Source: Alphaproteobacteria bacterium
GTDB taxonomy: Bacteria; Pseudomonadota; Alphaproteobacteria; Sphingomonadales; Kordiimonadaceae
NCBI GenBank assembly: GCA_013372975.1
Contig: JABXIS010000059.1
Span: 1 to 64,000, forward strand
DNA length: 64,000 bases
Reading direction: 5' to 3'
The first letter of the stretch is position 1, and each line of letters begins with the position of its first letter. The notes beneath the pieces were generated by a model. That model worked only from the letters and a program-made list of their open reading frames with translations, was not told where the DNA came from and did not search any database. A program made the translations under genes and the position numbers. Positions 46,187 to 56,870 of the stretch are shown in pieces.

Positions 46187-49100
46187 TTATTCAGCTTGGG
46201 CTGGAATCTTATTTGTGTTTCCAAAGCCGAACATGCGTTTGATGCGTGTCCAGATCCGGCCGCATAGCGCACCGATATCAAAGCCGATGGTGTAGATGGC
46301 TGGAACCATGAACAGGGTCACGAAGAAGGCAATCAAGACACCGCCCGCCAATGCAACCACGATCGGCTGTAGGAACGCTGCCTGAATGGAACGTTCAAGC
46401 ATCATCGGCACAAGGCCTACAAATGTTGTCACAGACGTCAACAGAATTGGACGGAAACGAGCTACGCCAGCTTCGACAATGGCCTCATACGGGTCCATAC
46501 CGCGTTCTCGCAGCTTGTTACAGTAATCAACCAACACGAGGTTGTCGTTCACCACAACGCCCATGGCGGCAGCGATGCCGAAGTAGCTGAAGATTGCCAT
46601 TGTCATATCCACAGCAATGTGCCCAAAAATCGCTCCCGCGAGGGCGTATGGCATTGCAATCAGGATTGCAATTGGCTGCCAATAGCTACGGAAGGCAATG
46701 GCCAGCATCGCATACATTACGAAAATGGCAGTTGCATACAGCTTCAGGACCTGCGCGATGAAGCGGGCTTCCCCTTCAGCTTGGCCGATAGCGCCGCGGA
46801 TAATGCCTGGATACCGTTGCTCCCACTCCGGGAAGAAATTCTCGTTGAGATCAGTCATGATCTCTTCGCGGATATTTTCCTTCATATCGGCGCTTACGCG
46901 AGCTGCACGGTTCATATTCCAACGTGCAATCCGGTTGATGCCCGGGGCATATTCCAGATCAGCGATAGACAGAAGCGGTACCTCGTTGCCATCGGCTGTA
47001 CGTACGCGGAAGTCTTTCAGGCTTTCGATAGACCTACGGCTTTCCCGTGGATAGCGGACCATAACTTTTACGTCCTGACCAGCACGAGGAAGTCGCTGTA
47101 CCTCTTCACCATAGTAAGCCTGACGAACCTGGCGGGTAACATCCGCAAGAGTCAGACCAAGCTTTTCTGCACCAGGCTTAAGCTCGATGCGGATTTCCTC
47201 GGAAGCACCTTCAAGGTTATTCCGAACGTCATAAAGTGCATCATAGGTGCGGAGCTGGTCTTCGAGGTCGCTTACGGCCTCACGCAGCAAGTCCAGGTCA
47301 GGGTGACGTACCGAAAGCTCAAAGCCCGGGTCATTATCACTGGAAGAATACCGAACGGTCACTTCCTTGGCATCCGGAATATCACCAATCAGTTCGCGCA
47401 GATGCAAAGCGGTGTCCTTTGCCGTCATATGCTGAACGGCAGCGGGACGTTCTTCTGGCGGTGTAAGCTTGACGATCGCAATCACGCTATCGCGACGGGA
47501 ACGGGTATACCAGTTCTCGATCAGTGCACCTTCAGTGTTAGTTTCGCGATCAACTTCCTTTACCAACTCTTCTTCGGCAGCCTGAACCTGTGCAAGGATT
47601 TCCAGTGCACGGTTATAGGACGCGCCTTCCGGCAGAACCACATTCACATTGATCTCATCGGATTCAATGTCCGGCATGAAAGCTTTCTTCACATAGCCAA
47701 TATTAAACAGGCCCATTGCTACGATGAAAATCCCAATGAAGATGGACATCGTGAAATATCTGCGGTTAACGGCCCATTGGCCCATGCCGCGATAGCGACG
47801 CTGTGCAAAATTGGTAATGCCGTTAGCAATACCTTTTTGGAAGCGGCCAAAACGGCTGAGGTTTTCACGTGGCTTCAGGCTAGAAAGGTGTGCAGGCAGG
47901 ATCAGGAGTGATTCTACGAGCGAGAAAGCCAGAGCACAGATCACAACCCATGTAATATGGCGTGTGAACTCAGATGTGGATCCATCAATGAATACCCATG
48001 GCAGGAATGCGATGATAGTTGTCAGTACTGCGAAGATAACAGGCTTGGCAACCAACTGTGTGCCGAACACGGCTGCGGTAATGCCGCCCCCTGTTTTCTG
48101 GCTTTCTGTGTGAATGCTTTCACCAACAACAATTGCGTCATCCACCACAATACCAAGCACCAGCAGGAAGGCGAAGGTAGAAAGGAAGTTCAGGGAGATA
48201 CCCAGAGACGGCAGGAAGATGAAGGCGCCGGCATAGGCCGTTGCAATACCAAATGCCACCCAGAAGGCCACTTTTGGGCGCAGGGTAAGCATCAGAACGA
48301 TGATAACAAGTATCAAACCCTGGAACGCGGAGCTGCCAATGGTTTCCATGCGGCCTTTGAACAGCTCGCTGTTGTCAGTCCACAATGTGAGTTTTGCACC
48401 TGTTGGCAGCGTATCCCTGCGTTCATTCACCCATTTGTTGATGGATTCAGATGCTGTTACGATATCCATCACCTCGGTGGTCATAACTTGCAGAAGTACT
48501 GCAGGTTCGCCGTTCAGCGTGGCGAGGATTTCATTGTCTTCAAAGCCATCAATCACTGTCGCAACATCACCTACACGGATAGTGCCGCCGTCGGCAGTTT
48601 GGCGCAGGATGATGTTTTCAAAATCCTGTTTTGTATCTGCCATGTTGCGCGCGGTGATTTTCTTCTCACCAGCGTCAGTCCGGATTGTGCCGCCGGAAGA
48701 GTTGAGGCTGTTGTTACGGATAGCCGTTGCAACGTTTGCAAAGCTGATATTATAGCGGCGGAGAGAGTTTTCGCTGACTTCAATCGAAACTTCTTCACGG
48801 CGTACACCAAACAGTTCAACAATGTTTACTGCAGGTAACTGCGCGGCTTCGCGGCGAAGTTTCTCAGCCAGGCGCTTGAGGTTTCTTTCCCCAATGTCAC
48901 CATGAACTGCAACCCGGATCATCTCATTCCGGTTTACCCACTGCTGAACCTGCGGTGGTTCAATATCGCGAGGGAAACTGGAGATGGAATCGACGCGAAT
49001 TTTCACATCGTTCATAAACTGGGTGAAGTCCACGCTTTGTTCAGCGAGGATATAAACTTCACCGGCACTTTCACCCGCGAAGGACCGTACCCACTCAATA

Positions 49101-49330
49101 TTGTCCAGGTCCCGGACCGATTCCTCGATCCTGGCAACAATTTGCTCCTCAACTTCAACAGGGCTGGCGCCAGGCCACGCCACAACAATCTGCAGGCCAG
49201 GGAAACGAACCTGAGGATCAAGCTCGCGCTCCAAGGAGGTGAAGGCGAAGAAACCCGACATAAAGATGCCGAACATCAGCAGGTTGGCAGCAACCTTGTT
49301 GCGTGCCCACCATTCAATCAATCCATTCAT
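46187..49330 (-). CDS. RND family efflux permease
   Basis: A 1047-residue AcrB-like inner membrane pump with TM1 near the N-terminus (NLLMFGIFMSGFFAF), two large periplasmic loops and twelve hydrophobic segments. The TM4 charged motif GIVVDDAIVVGE holds the proton-relay aspartates, and the repeat half has VVNDNLVLVDYCNKLRERG and RPILLTSVTTFVGLVPMM. AGGGGAA lies 8 nt before the ATG. The adaptor gene is 11 bp upstream in the operon. No outer membrane factor is present, so a TolC homologue elsewhere must be used. Substrate unknown. Confidence 0.95.
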   Translation of the reverse strand: MNGLIEWWARNKVAANLLMFGIFMSGFFAFTSLERELDPQVRFPGLQIVVAWPGASPVEVEEQIVARIEESVRDLDNIEWVRSFAGESAGEVYILAEQSVDFTQFMNDVKIRVDSISSFPRDIEPPQVQQWVNRNEMIRVAVHGDIGERNLKRLAEKLRREAAQLPAVNIVELFGVRREEVSIEVSENSLRRYNISFANVATAIRNNSLNSSGGTIRTDAGEKKITARNMADTKQDFENIILRQTADGGTIRVGDVATVIDGFEDNEILATLNGEPAVLLQVMTTEVMDIVTASESINKWVNERRDTLPTGAKLTLWTDNSELFKGRMETIGSSAFQGLILVIIVLMLTLRPKVAFWVAFGIATAYAGAFIFLPSLGISLNFLSTFAFLLVLGIVVDDAIVVGESIHTESQKTGGGITAAVFGTQLVAKPVIFAVLTTIIAFLPWVFIDGSTSEFTRHITWVVICALAFSLVESLLILPAHLSSLKPRENLSRFGRFQKGIANGITNFAQRRYRGMGQWAVNRRYFTMSIFIGIFIVAMGLFNIGYVKKAFMPDIESDEINVNVVLPEGASYNRALEILAQVQAAEEELVKEVDRETNTEGALIENWYTRSRRDSVIAIVKLTPPEERPAAVQHMTAKDTALHLRELIGDIPDAKEVTVRYSSSDNDPGFELSVRHPDLDLLREAVSDLEDQLRTYDALYDVRNNLEGASEEIRIELKPGAEKLGLTLADVTRQVRQAYYGEEVQRLPRAGQDVKVMVRYPRESRRSIESLKDFRVRTADGNEVPLLSIADLEYAPGINRIARWNMNRAARVSADMKENIREEIMTDLNENFFPEWEQRYPGIIRGAIGQAEGEARFIAQVLKLYATAIFVMYAMLAIAFRSYWQPIAILIAMPYALAGAIFGHIAVDMTMAIFSYFGIAAAMGVVVNDNLVLVDYCNKLRERGMDPYEAIVEAGVARFRPILLTSVTTFVGLVPMMLERSIQAAFLQPIVVALAGGVLIAFFVTLFMVPAIYTIGFDIGALCGRIWTRIKRMFGFGNTNKIPAQAE

Positions 49331-49341
49331 GGTAATTCCCC

Positions 49342-50580
49342 TTAGCGTGAGGCTGGGTCAGCGCTGGCGCTGCGTGTAATCGCAACAGCGCCCATGCCAT
49401 CGTATGCGCCGCGAACTGGAGCAGTCACAACCTTTTCGCCCGGTTCAACACCAGAGGAAACGATCACTAAGTCTTCGTTCGTTGACAGCACATTTACAGT
49501 ACGAATCTCAAGTTTTTCATCCTTGATAACGTACACTTTGTCATCGCTACGCAGAGCAAGGCGTGGCATCACCAGCGCATTTTGGGCCTGCACACCTTCA
49601 ATTTCCGCGTTCACAAACAGACCAACAGCAAGCGGCATGCCCGTGGAGTCAGCAGAAAGACCATAGGGGTCTTTTACCTCCGCCACGGCGTACATCAGGC
49701 GGGTTTGTTGGTCGATCGAAGCGTGTGTGCGAACAATACGGCCAACCCAATTATGGTCTTTACCACCCAGGTTCGCTGTGAAGGTAACTTTGGGCGCATT
49801 GTTACCGTTGGCAACAAAACCCATAGGCAAGTCGAGCTCTGTGAGCTGTTTATCAGTAAGGGGTAGGCGAACTTCCACCTTGTCGGTAGCAAATACACGA
49901 CCGAGCTGGGCGCCAACATTTACGAACTGCCCTTCACCAATCTTGCGCTCAAGCACGCGGCCTTTGAAAGGCAGTTTGATCTGGGTACGAGACAGATTGA
50001 GTTTTGCATTTTCAAGATCTGCTTCTGCCGCTCGCAGTTTTGCCTGAGCTTCGGCAACCTGTGGCTGGTTCAGAGCGAGAGGGGTCGGTTCCCCGTCCTT
50101 GACCCAATCTTTCCATTGTTTCTGTTTGATCCGTGCATCCGCGAGTTCCTGTTCAACACGAACGCGGGCTTCCGCAACACGGGCTTCAGCGCTTGTAACG
50201 GCAAGCTGGTAATCCGCATCTTCAATCTGGATCAGGGTTTCGTTGGGTGCAAACCCGGCACCTTCCGCAAACGAATCAGAAATAGAAACAATCCGGCCTG
50301 AAACCTGCGGGACCAATTCAATTTCTGTTTTAGGGCGAACTTCGCCTTGCGTTCTCACGGAAATCGTTACGTTTTCTGCCCGAACTTCATCCACATACAG
50401 GGAGACCTGCCGTGGCGCTTCTTCTTTTTTTTCGGGGGCTTCTTTAGCCGCAGCCAGTACAACAACAGAACCAATTGCAGCCGCCATCACCAGTCCAGGT
50501 GCGGCAATCTTGAGTATTTTCCTCACGTCATCCTCGCGTTTTTCTGTGTGGCTTGTGCCACTTGTCGTTTTTTGCAGCAT
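49342..50580 (-). CDS. RND efflux periplasmic adaptor (MFP) subunit
   Basis: A 412-residue adaptor. An N-terminal anchor (GLVMAAAIGSVVVLAAA) is followed by a lipoyl/barrel-sandwich half (VPQVSGRIVSISDSF), a coiled-coil hairpin (VAEARVRVEQELADARIKQK ... AAEADLENAKLNLS) and a beta-barrel with the second lipoyl half (LPFKGRVLERKIGEGQFVNVG). It bridges the pump and an outer membrane channel. ATG 50580 has no clear ribosome site; an internal GTG at 50526 follows GAGGATGAC and would begin directly at the anchor, so the true start may be there. Confidence 0.92.
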   Translation of the reverse strand: MLQKTTSGTSHTEKREDDVRKILKIAAPGLVMAAAIGSVVVLAAAKEAPEKKEEAPRQVSLYVDEVRAENVTISVRTQGEVRPKTEIELVPQVSGRIVSISDSFAEGAGFAPNETLIQIEDADYQLAVTSAEARVAEARVRVEQELADARIKQKQWKDWVKDGEPTPLALNQPQVAEAQAKLRAAEADLENAKLNLSRTQIKLPFKGRVLERKIGEGQFVNVGAQLGRVFATDKVEVRLPLTDKQLTELDLPMGFVANGNNAPKVTFTANLGGKDHNWVGRIVRTHASIDQQTRLMYAVAEVKDPYGLSADSTGMPLAVGLFVNAEIEGVQAQNALVMPRLALRSDDKVYVIKDEKLEIRTVNVLSTNEDLVIVSSGVEPGEKVVTAPVRGAYDGMGAVAITRSASADPASR

Positions 50581-50597
50581 TTTTACTGCTTATCGTT

Positions 50598-50653
50598 CGT
50601 GGTTAACCCACGTATAGCTATGGTTTCCCATATATACCAACTCTATATAGTTG
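50598..50653. promoter_or_regulatory. Two inverted repeats upstream of the RND operon
   Basis: CGTGG-TTAAC-CCACG (50598-50612) and CAACT-CTATAT-AGTTG (50638-50653) are perfect short inverted repeats in the 210-bp region between the adaptor gene and the ABC exporter. They may be operators for one or both divergent operons. No regulator gene is adjacent. Confidence 0.35.
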
Positions 50654-50790
50654 TCACTGAATTAATTTGAAGGGTTTCTTCAAAAAAGTGCGAACCAAGT
50701 GCGACAAAACACCGTCTTAAAAGGCAAGAATAAAGATTTATGCTATGAAGCGTCTGTTCAGGAGAATGTGACTGCGGATTGGGGGGCACC

Positions 50791-51504
50791 ATGTTAACCA
50801 GGGCTATATGTTTTGATGTCTCGGGCCTGACAAAGGTCTACGGAATGGGAACTGCCGAAGTGAGGGCGCTTCGCGGTGTCGATGTTACAATCGGTGAAGG
50901 GGAACTAATTGTTCTTCTGGGCCCCTCCGGCAGCGGAAAATCTACCCTGCTGAATATTCTGGGTGGGCTTGATAGCCCAACCGATGGAACGGTTTTTTTC
51001 CATGGTGAAAACATGACCGCCATGACTGACCGGCAACTGACACGGTTCCGGCGCGAAAATATCGGGTTTGTCTTTCAAAATTATAACCTTATGCCTGGGC
51101 TTACTGCTCGCGAAAATGTGGAGCTGGTAACTGAGATTGCAACAGATCCGCTTCCGGCTGATGAAGCGCTGGATCTGGTAGGCCTTGGAGAAAGGGTTAA
51201 CCATTTCCCATCTGAGCTTTCAGGTGGGGAGCAGCAACGCGTCGCAATTGCGCGTGCCATCGCAAAACGCCCGGCAGTACTTTTTTGTGACGAGCCCACA
51301 GGTGCTCTCGATTCAAAAACAAGCATCAAGGTGCTTGGTGCTCTCAATCGTGTAACAAAGGAAATGGGCACTACCATGCTCATGGTGACGCACCACCAAG
51401 GCATTGCGCCCCTTGCAGACCGGGTTCTCCACTTCAGGGATGGGCGCATTGAGAAGGAAATCGTGAATTCTGAACGGGCGGCGCCAGAGGACATCCGGCT
51501 ATGA
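50791..51504 (+). CDS. ABC exporter ATP-binding subunit (MacB/LolD/YbbA type)
   Basis: A 237-residue ATPase with Walker A (GPSGSGKST), Q-loop ([20 protein letters not shown]), signature [16 protein letters not shown], Walker B ([12 protein letters not shown]) and switch His (MLMVTHH). The long Walker-to-signature spacing and FQNYNLMP are typical of LolD/MacB-like mechanotransmission systems. ATG 50791 has GGGGGG 4 nt upstream. It overlaps the FtsX-like permease by 4 bp. Together with the HlyD-like protein it forms a complete tripartite inner complex. Confidence 0.92.
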   Translation: MLTRAICFDVSGLTKVYGMGTAEVRALRGVDVTIGEGELIVLLGPSGSGKSTLLNILGGLDSPTDGTVFFHGENMTAMTDRQLTRFRRENIGFVFQNYNLMPGLTARENVELVTEIATDPLPADEALDLVGLGERVNHFPSELSGGEQQRVAIARAIAKRPAVLFCDEPTGALDSKTSIKVLGALNRVTKEMGTTMLMVTHHQGIAPLADRVLHFRDGRIEKEIVNSERAAPEDIRL

Positions 51505-53885
51505 TCCGTTTCGCCGCCATGCAAATGTTCCGGCCACTCAATAGAAAGCTATTGCGCGATATCATCGGCATGTGGGGGCAGGTGATCGCGGTAAGTCTTG
51601 TTGTGGCCTGTGGTGTTGCGGTTTTTGTCATGATGAACGGTACGCTTGCATCGCTTCAAAATACATTGGCGGCCTACTATGACCGATATGCGATGGCGGA
51701 TGTTTGGGCTCCCGCGCGGCGGGCACCACTGCAAACATTGGACACGTTGAGCAAGATTGAAGGTGTGAGGTCGGTAGAAGGGCGCATTTCCGCAGCTGGC
51801 GTGCTGGACATGCCTTTGGAAGCGGAACCGGTTAAAGCAAGGATTATCTCTGTCCCGGACGGCAAAGCGCCGGCCATCAACAGGCTTTATATGAAAGCCG
51901 GCCAGTTACCTGCGCGAGGATTGGAGCAGGTTGTGGTTGCCGATGATTTCGCCGAGGCTCACAGGTTGCGTATCGGCGACAAGGTTTCGGCGACGCTATA
52001 TGGTGTCCGGCGAGAGCTGACAGTATCAGGAATCGCCTTGGCCCCCGAATTTATTTACTCCATTGCCCCTGGGGAAATGATCCCCAATGCGCGGCGTTAC
52101 GCCATTATGTGGATGGGATATGAGGCGCTTGCCCACGCCTACAACATGGATGGTGCCTTCAATGAAGCAGTATTGCTTTTGGGCCCTACCGCCCGAGTGC
52201 CAGACGTTTTGGGCCGAGTTGATACCATCCTTGATAGCTTCGGTGGTGTTGGTGCTTACCACAGGGATGACCAGTTGTCTGATGAGTTTCTCCAAAGCGA
52301 ATTTACCACGCTCGGAACTTTGGGAGGCATGCTGCCCCCAATATTTTTGGGTGTGGCAGCCTTCCTGCTGAACATGGTGATTACGCGAATTGTTGAACAC
52401 GAACGCGAGCAGATCGGTTTGATGAAGGCCTTCGGATATACATCGAATGCCATCGTTTGGCATTATCTCAGGTTTGCAGGCGTTATTGTGGGCCTTGGGG
52501 TGCTGGCCGGGTGCTATATGGGATATTCCATGGGTGGCGGCATGGCTTCGATCTATCAGGATTTCTACAAATTTCCGGAGCTGAAATTTGCACCGGGTAG
52601 CCTGATTTATGTCAAGGCTGCCGGATTTGCTGTTTTGGCCGCTGTACTGGGCGTGCTGCTGGCGGTCAGGAAAACCATTTCATTGCAGCCGGCTGTCGCG
52701 ATGGCGCCACCGGCCCCCACCGATTATAGCAAGATCGGCAGGATTGCAGCCAATGCCCGCTGGATGGATCAGGGGCTTCGGCTGATTGTGCGGCACATAG
52801 TGCGCTGGCCTGGACGGTCTGCTTTTACGTGTCTTGGCGTTGCCATGGGGATGGCAATCATGATTGGCGCTCAAAGCAGTCGGGATGCCATGAACCGTAT
52901 GATCGACATGCAATTTGAGTTGGTCAGCAGGCAGGATCTCACCGTTGTGTTTACTGAAAAACAGAACCCTGCCGTCTTGCATGAGCTTGCCGCGATCCGG
53001 GGCGTGTTGGCGAGTGAGCCGTTCCTTGCGGCCTCAGCAACCATCAGCTATGGGCACAAAAGTCGACATCAGGGCATTACCGGCGTCATGCAAAACGCCC
53101 AATTGAATGTGCTCCTTGACCAAACAGACAGGGTCGTCAATCCGGCGCCGCGGGGCATTACGCTTTCGGCCAGTCTCGCGGACGCAATTGGTGCCGATTT
53201 GGGCGACACGGTTCACGTGCGTTTCCGGGAAGGCGAGCGAAAAGAAGTATCCCAGTTGGTACAAAAAATCGTGCCAACCTACCTGGGGACCCCCGCCTAT
53301 ATGGACGTGAGTGCGATGCAGGAAATCATGCAGGAAGGAGACCGGATATCCGGCGCCTACCTTATGGTGGATACACGGTGGCTGGATGAGATCTATAGCC
53401 TCCTGAAGGATATGCCTGCAGTGGCTGCGGTTTCTACGAACCAGACATCTCGACATTCCATGAAAGAAACAATGGACGAAACCATGGGCACCATGACCTT
53501 CTTCAATTCGGTGTTTGCGAGCCTAATTGCGATTGGGGTGGTTTTTTCTGGTGCACGCATTTCATTTTATGAACGACAACGAGAGATCGCGAGCCTTCGC
53601 GTTCTCGGTTTTACTGTGGCGGAAGTTAATGCCGTGTTGCTCGGGGAATTGGCGGTGCTGACATTCCTCGCGCTGCCATTGGGTGCATTCATTGGCTATC
53701 AGCTCGCACTTACGATCAACACTGAAATGAGCAGCGAGCTGTTTCGGGTGCCTACAGTTGTTTCAAATTGGTCGTTCGCATATGCCGCATCAATGATCTT
53801 GATTGCATCGATTTTGTCCGCTGCCGTTATTGCGCAGCAGGTGAAGAAACTGGATTTGGTGATTGCACTGAAAACACGCGAATAG
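51501..53885 (+). CDS. FtsX-like ABC permease with two FtsX domains
   Basis: A 794-residue membrane protein of YbbP/DevC type. TM1 ([19 protein letters not shown]) is followed by a large periplasmic MacB_PCD domain (about 55-240), a first FtsX bundle (about 260-400, [36 protein letters not shown]), a second periplasmic domain, and a second FtsX bundle ending at [12 protein letters not shown]. Such permeases transmit ATP-driven motion rather than passing substrate through a pore. It overlaps the ATPase gene (ATGA) and precedes a HlyD-like gene by 28 bp. Confidence 0.92.
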   Translation: MIRFAAMQMFRPLNRKLLRDIIGMWGQVIAVSLVVACGVAVFVMMNGTLASLQNTLAAYYDRYAMADVWAPARRAPLQTLDTLSKIEGVRSVEGRISAAGVLDMPLEAEPVKARIISVPDGKAPAINRLYMKAGQLPARGLEQVVVADDFAEAHRLRIGDKVSATLYGVRRELTVSGIALAPEFIYSIAPGEMIPNARRYAIMWMGYEALAHAYNMDGAFNEAVLLLGPTARVPDVLGRVDTILDSFGGVGAYHRDDQLSDEFLQSEFTTLGTLGGMLPPIFLGVAAFLLNMVITRIVEHEREQIGLMKAFGYTSNAIVWHYLRFAGVIVGLGVLAGCYMGYSMGGGMASIYQDFYKFPELKFAPGSLIYVKAAGFAVLAAVLGVLLAVRKTISLQPAVAMAPPAPTDYSKIGRIAANARWMDQGLRLIVRHIVRWPGRSAFTCLGVAMGMAIMIGAQSSRDAMNRMIDMQFELVSRQDLTVVFTEKQNPAVLHELAAIRGVLASEPFLAASATISYGHKSRHQGITGVMQNAQLNVLLDQTDRVVNPAPRGITLSASLADAIGADLGDTVHVRFREGERKEVSQLVQKIVPTYLGTPAYMDVSAMQEIMQEGDRISGAYLMVDTRWLDEIYSLLKDMPAVAAVSTNQTSRHSMKETMDETMGTMTFFNSVFASLIAIGVVFSGARISFYERQREIASLRVLGFTVAEVNAVLLGELAVLTFLALPLGAFIGYQLALTINTEMSSELFRVPTVVSNWSFAYAASMILIASILSAAVIAQQVKKLDLVIALKTRE

Positions 53886-53913
53886 TGAAGCGTGACACAG
53901 AGAGGATAGTAAG

Positions 53914-55113
53914 ATGGCTGCACCACGTGCACGCACGATATTGTTTGGAATGATGGGGCTTGTCGTTGTTGCCTTTCTTGTTGTGGCCTTCCAGCCAGAG
54001 CCAGTGGCCGTAGATGCCGGTACGGTGCGCCTAGGCCCAATGCAGGTAACCATTGCTGATGATGGACGAACACGTGTCAGGGAACTTTATGTGGTTTCGG
54101 CTCCTGTGGCGGGACGCCTTCTGCGGATTGATCCCGAAGTAGGTGATGAAGTCATTGCCAACGAAACAGAGATCGCGACATTGTTGCCGTCTGGTCCCGC
54201 GTTTCTCGATGAGCGCAGGCAGAAGGAGGCACGTGCCGCCGTTGAGGCAGCTAAGGCAGCGCTTGAGTTTGCTTCGGCAGAGGTTTCACGGGTGCAGGCG
54301 GAGGTAGACTATGCCCAATCGGAAATTCGCCGGACAGAGGCTCTGGTCAAAAGCAACACCGCGAGCCCCGCAGCGCTTGACCGTGCGCAACTGTCTTACC
54401 GAACCGCGCTTGCAAAGCTGGAGACAGCGAGATCAAGTGTGCGTATGCGCCGGGCCGACCTCGCCGTGGCCGAGGCGGCGTTGACAGAACCTGGCAGCGA
54501 ACAAAGAGAGGTGTCAGGTATTGTGAAGATAAAAGCGCCAATTGATGGTGCAGTTCTCACGCTATTGCATGAGAGCGAGGGCGTTGTGGCGTCTGGCACG
54601 CCCTTATTAGAGCTGGGTAATCCGAGCGAAATCGAAATTGTGGCCGATTTCTTGTCACACCAGGCTGTCAAAGTGAAGCCTGGAGCCAAGGTTTTGATCG
54701 AGGGATGGGGGGGTGAACCGCTGCCGGGTATTGTTAGACTGGTGGAGCCCAAGGGATTTACCAAAATCTCTGCACTAGGCATTGAAGAGCAGAGGGTGAA
54801 TATCATCATTGATTTTGCGGACGGGGCTGATATCACCCGGTTAGGGCACGGCTTCAGGGTCGAACCGCGGATTGTGCTGTGGGAAGGTGCTGATGTTTTG
54901 CAAATCCCCACAAGCGCATTGTACCGCGGAACAGATGGTTGGCAGGCCTTTCGGATATCAGACGGTCAGGCGCAATCTGTAGTCCTGAAGATTGGCAGGA
55001 TGAATGATGAATTCGCAGAGGTTGTCGATGGGCTTTCAAACGGAGATCAGATCATCCTGCATCCTTCGGACTCACTCGCGGATGGTTTTGCCGTCAAAAT
55101 CAGGAAGAATTAA
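53914..55113 (+). CDS. HlyD/MFP periplasmic adaptor of the ABC exporter
   Basis: A 399-residue adaptor with an N-terminal membrane anchor (ILFGMMGLVVVAFLVVAFQP), split barrel-sandwich (VVSAPVAGRLLRIDPEVGDEV ... GIVKIKAPIDGAVLTLLHESEGVV), a long helical hairpin (KEARAAVEAAKAALEFASAE through RTALAKLETARSS) and a C-terminal barrel. AGAGGATAGTAAG precedes the start. It completes the ABC-FtsX-HlyD operon. An outer membrane TolC partner is not in the window. The cargo is unknown. Confidence 0.92.
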   Translation: MAAPRARTILFGMMGLVVVAFLVVAFQPEPVAVDAGTVRLGPMQVTIADDGRTRVRELYVVSAPVAGRLLRIDPEVGDEVIANETEIATLLPSGPAFLDERRQKEARAAVEAAKAALEFASAEVSRVQAEVDYAQSEIRRTEALVKSNTASPAALDRAQLSYRTALAKLETARSSVRMRRADLAVAEAALTEPGSEQREVSGIVKIKAPIDGAVLTLLHESEGVVASGTPLLELGNPSEIEIVADFLSHQAVKVKPGAKVLIEGWGGEPLPGIVRLVEPKGFTKISALGIEEQRVNIIIDFADGADITRLGHGFRVEPRIVLWEGADVLQIPTSALYRGTDGWQAFRISDGQAQSVVLKIGRMNDEFAEVVDGLSNGDQIILHPSDSLADGFAVKIRKN

Positions 55114-55227
55114 CGCGTCGTTAGCAACCCGCTTCTATGATTGCAGCCTTAAATTGGCATAACTTATTGAACGTATTGCCATTGCTTTTTTCTACCCTGA
55201 AACTATGATTTCGCCGGGAATCAACGT

Positions 55228-56799
55228 ATGGGGGTGGCTTTGGAGGCGACTGTATTGGGTAATAAGGGCCAGACGTTGGGTGAAAGTCAGAGCGTGTTGC
55301 CTGAAGGTGACTTGGCCGATCTGATCAATTCACTGGCCGAGGGTGTGATTGTGCAGCGGGGAGACGATGTTCTTTTCGTCAACGAACCATTGCGGCGTTT
55401 GCTGGCATTCCCCGGAACGCGTGAGGATATGCTGAGGGAGCCGCTGAGCCGCTGGATCCATCCAGATGACATTGGCAGGCTGGAAGAATATTACGATTGC
55501 CGGGTGACCGGAAAAGATGCGCCGGAGAGCTATGACGCCAGGTTCGTTAGGGCCGATGGTGAAGTGCGCTGGTTCAATCTCCGGGCCAACCAGAGCCTCT
55601 GGCAGGGGGAGCCTGCTGTTACTGCATGTATGTATGACGTGACCGATCAGCGTGAGACTGAGGCGGCTTATGCGCGTTCCGAAAGTATGTTCCGCAACAT
55701 CTTTAATCTGACGCCGGAGATGATGATTATCTCAAGTCTTGCAGATGGCCGGATCATGGATGTAAATCCGGCGTTCCTGAACCTGTTTGGTCGCCGACGG
55801 GACGACGTGCAGGGCAAGACCTACGGCGAATTGGGGATCTGGGCTGATCCGACATTCCTGGGCCGGTTTGTGGAAGAGCTGAAGATGACAGCTTCCATGA
55901 CTGATGTTCCAACAACCGTAAAAACGCGTGGTAATGTAATCCGTCATTTTCGCTTGTTTGCGCAGAAAATCCAGAAAGATGACGAGCAAGCACTGTTGAT
56001 GATTGGCCGCGATGTAACTGAAGACCTGCTTCAGGCGCAAGAGCTCCAACGCAGCAAAGACACGGCAGAGCTTGCTAATCGTGCCAAGTCTGAATTCCTG
56101 GCAAACATGAGCCACGAATTACGCACGCCATTGAACGCCATTCTTGGTTTCGCCGAAATAATCAAGGATGAGATGGTTGGCCCTCTCGGGACCGCTCGTT
56201 ACTCGGAATATGCTCGTGATATTCACGAAAGTGGTACGCACCTGCTTTCCATCATTAACGATATTCTTGATCTGTCGAAAGTGGAGGCTGGGCGCCTCGA
56301 GGCCTATCTAACCTGGGTTGACCCGGTTGAGAACCTGGAAATGTGTATCAACCTGGTTCAACAACGTGCACGTGAAGCCGAACTCAAGCTGGAACATCAT
56401 TTTGAGGATGACGTTCTTCTTGAGGCTGATGACCGGTTGATCAAGCAAATTGCACTGAACCTTTTGTCCAATGCGGTCAAATTCACAGAGCCAGGCGGAA
56501 GTGTTAAAATGGCACTAGAAAAAACCGGCTCTGGTGGTTTGTGTCTTAGTGTCACTGACACCGGCATCGGGATGACAGCCGAAGAAATCAAAATCGCCAA
56601 ACGGCCATTCGGGCAGGTGGATAGCAGTTTGAGTCGCCGTCATGAAGGATCAGGTTTAGGGCTGCCGCTTATTTCCGCTTTCGCGGAAAAACTGAGCGCC
56701 ACCATGACCATTGATAGTGAGCCTGGTGTGGGCACACGTGTGAGCATTGTGTTCCCGCCCTTCAAAGTACGGCTTAAGGAAAAAGAACAGGAAAGCTGA
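55228..56799 (+). CDS. PAS-domain sensor histidine kinase
   Basis: A 523-residue soluble kinase. PAS 1 is at about 30-145 (LADLINSLAEGVIVQRGDDVLFVNEPLRRLL), PAS 2 at about 150-270 (MFRNIFNLTPEMMIISSLADGRIMDVNPAFL), then HisKA with [21 protein letters not shown] and HATPase with the N box (LNLLSNAVKF), G1 (DTGIGM) and G2 (GSGLGLPLI). There is no transmembrane helix, receiver domain or adjacent response regulator, so it is an orphan sensor. The start has GGGAA 8 nt upstream and the gene ends at a strong terminator. Confidence 0.93.
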   Translation: MGVALEATVLGNKGQTLGESQSVLPEGDLADLINSLAEGVIVQRGDDVLFVNEPLRRLLAFPGTREDMLREPLSRWIHPDDIGRLEEYYDCRVTGKDAPESYDARFVRADGEVRWFNLRANQSLWQGEPAVTACMYDVTDQRETEAAYARSESMFRNIFNLTPEMMIISSLADGRIMDVNPAFLNLFGRRRDDVQGKTYGELGIWADPTFLGRFVEELKMTASMTDVPTTVKTRGNVIRHFRLFAQKIQKDDEQALLMIGRDVTEDLLQAQELQRSKDTAELANRAKSEFLANMSHELRTPLNAILGFAEIIKDEMVGPLGTARYSEYARDIHESGTHLLSIINDILDLSKVEAGRLEAYLTWVDPVENLEMCINLVQQRAREAELKLEHHFEDDVLLEADDRLIKQIALNLLSNAVKFTEPGGSVKMALEKTGSGGLCLSVTDTGIGMTAEEIKIAKRPFGQVDSSLSRRHEGSGLGLPLISAFAEKLSATMTIDSEPGVGTRVSIVFPPFKVRLKEKEQES

Positions 56800-56814
56800 A
56801 CATCAGCCTTAAAG

Positions 56815-56843
56815 AAAAAGCCGGCGATCAAGCCGGCTTTTTT
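56815..56843. terminator. Terminator between the PAS kinase and purD
   Basis: A perfect 9-bp stem, AAAGCCGGC / GCCGGCTTT, with a 6-nt loop, A-rich before and T-rich after. It can work in both directions for these convergent genes. Confidence 0.92.
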
Positions 56844-56870
56844 GTCATAGCGTGCCTTCATCAGGCAATA

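Noticed and set aside
46619-48838. Two long open frames (430 and 293 codons) antisense to the RND pump
   Set aside because: The minus strand is a canonical RND gene. The plus-strand products are rich in His, Cys and Asn without any domain, as expected of shadow frames.
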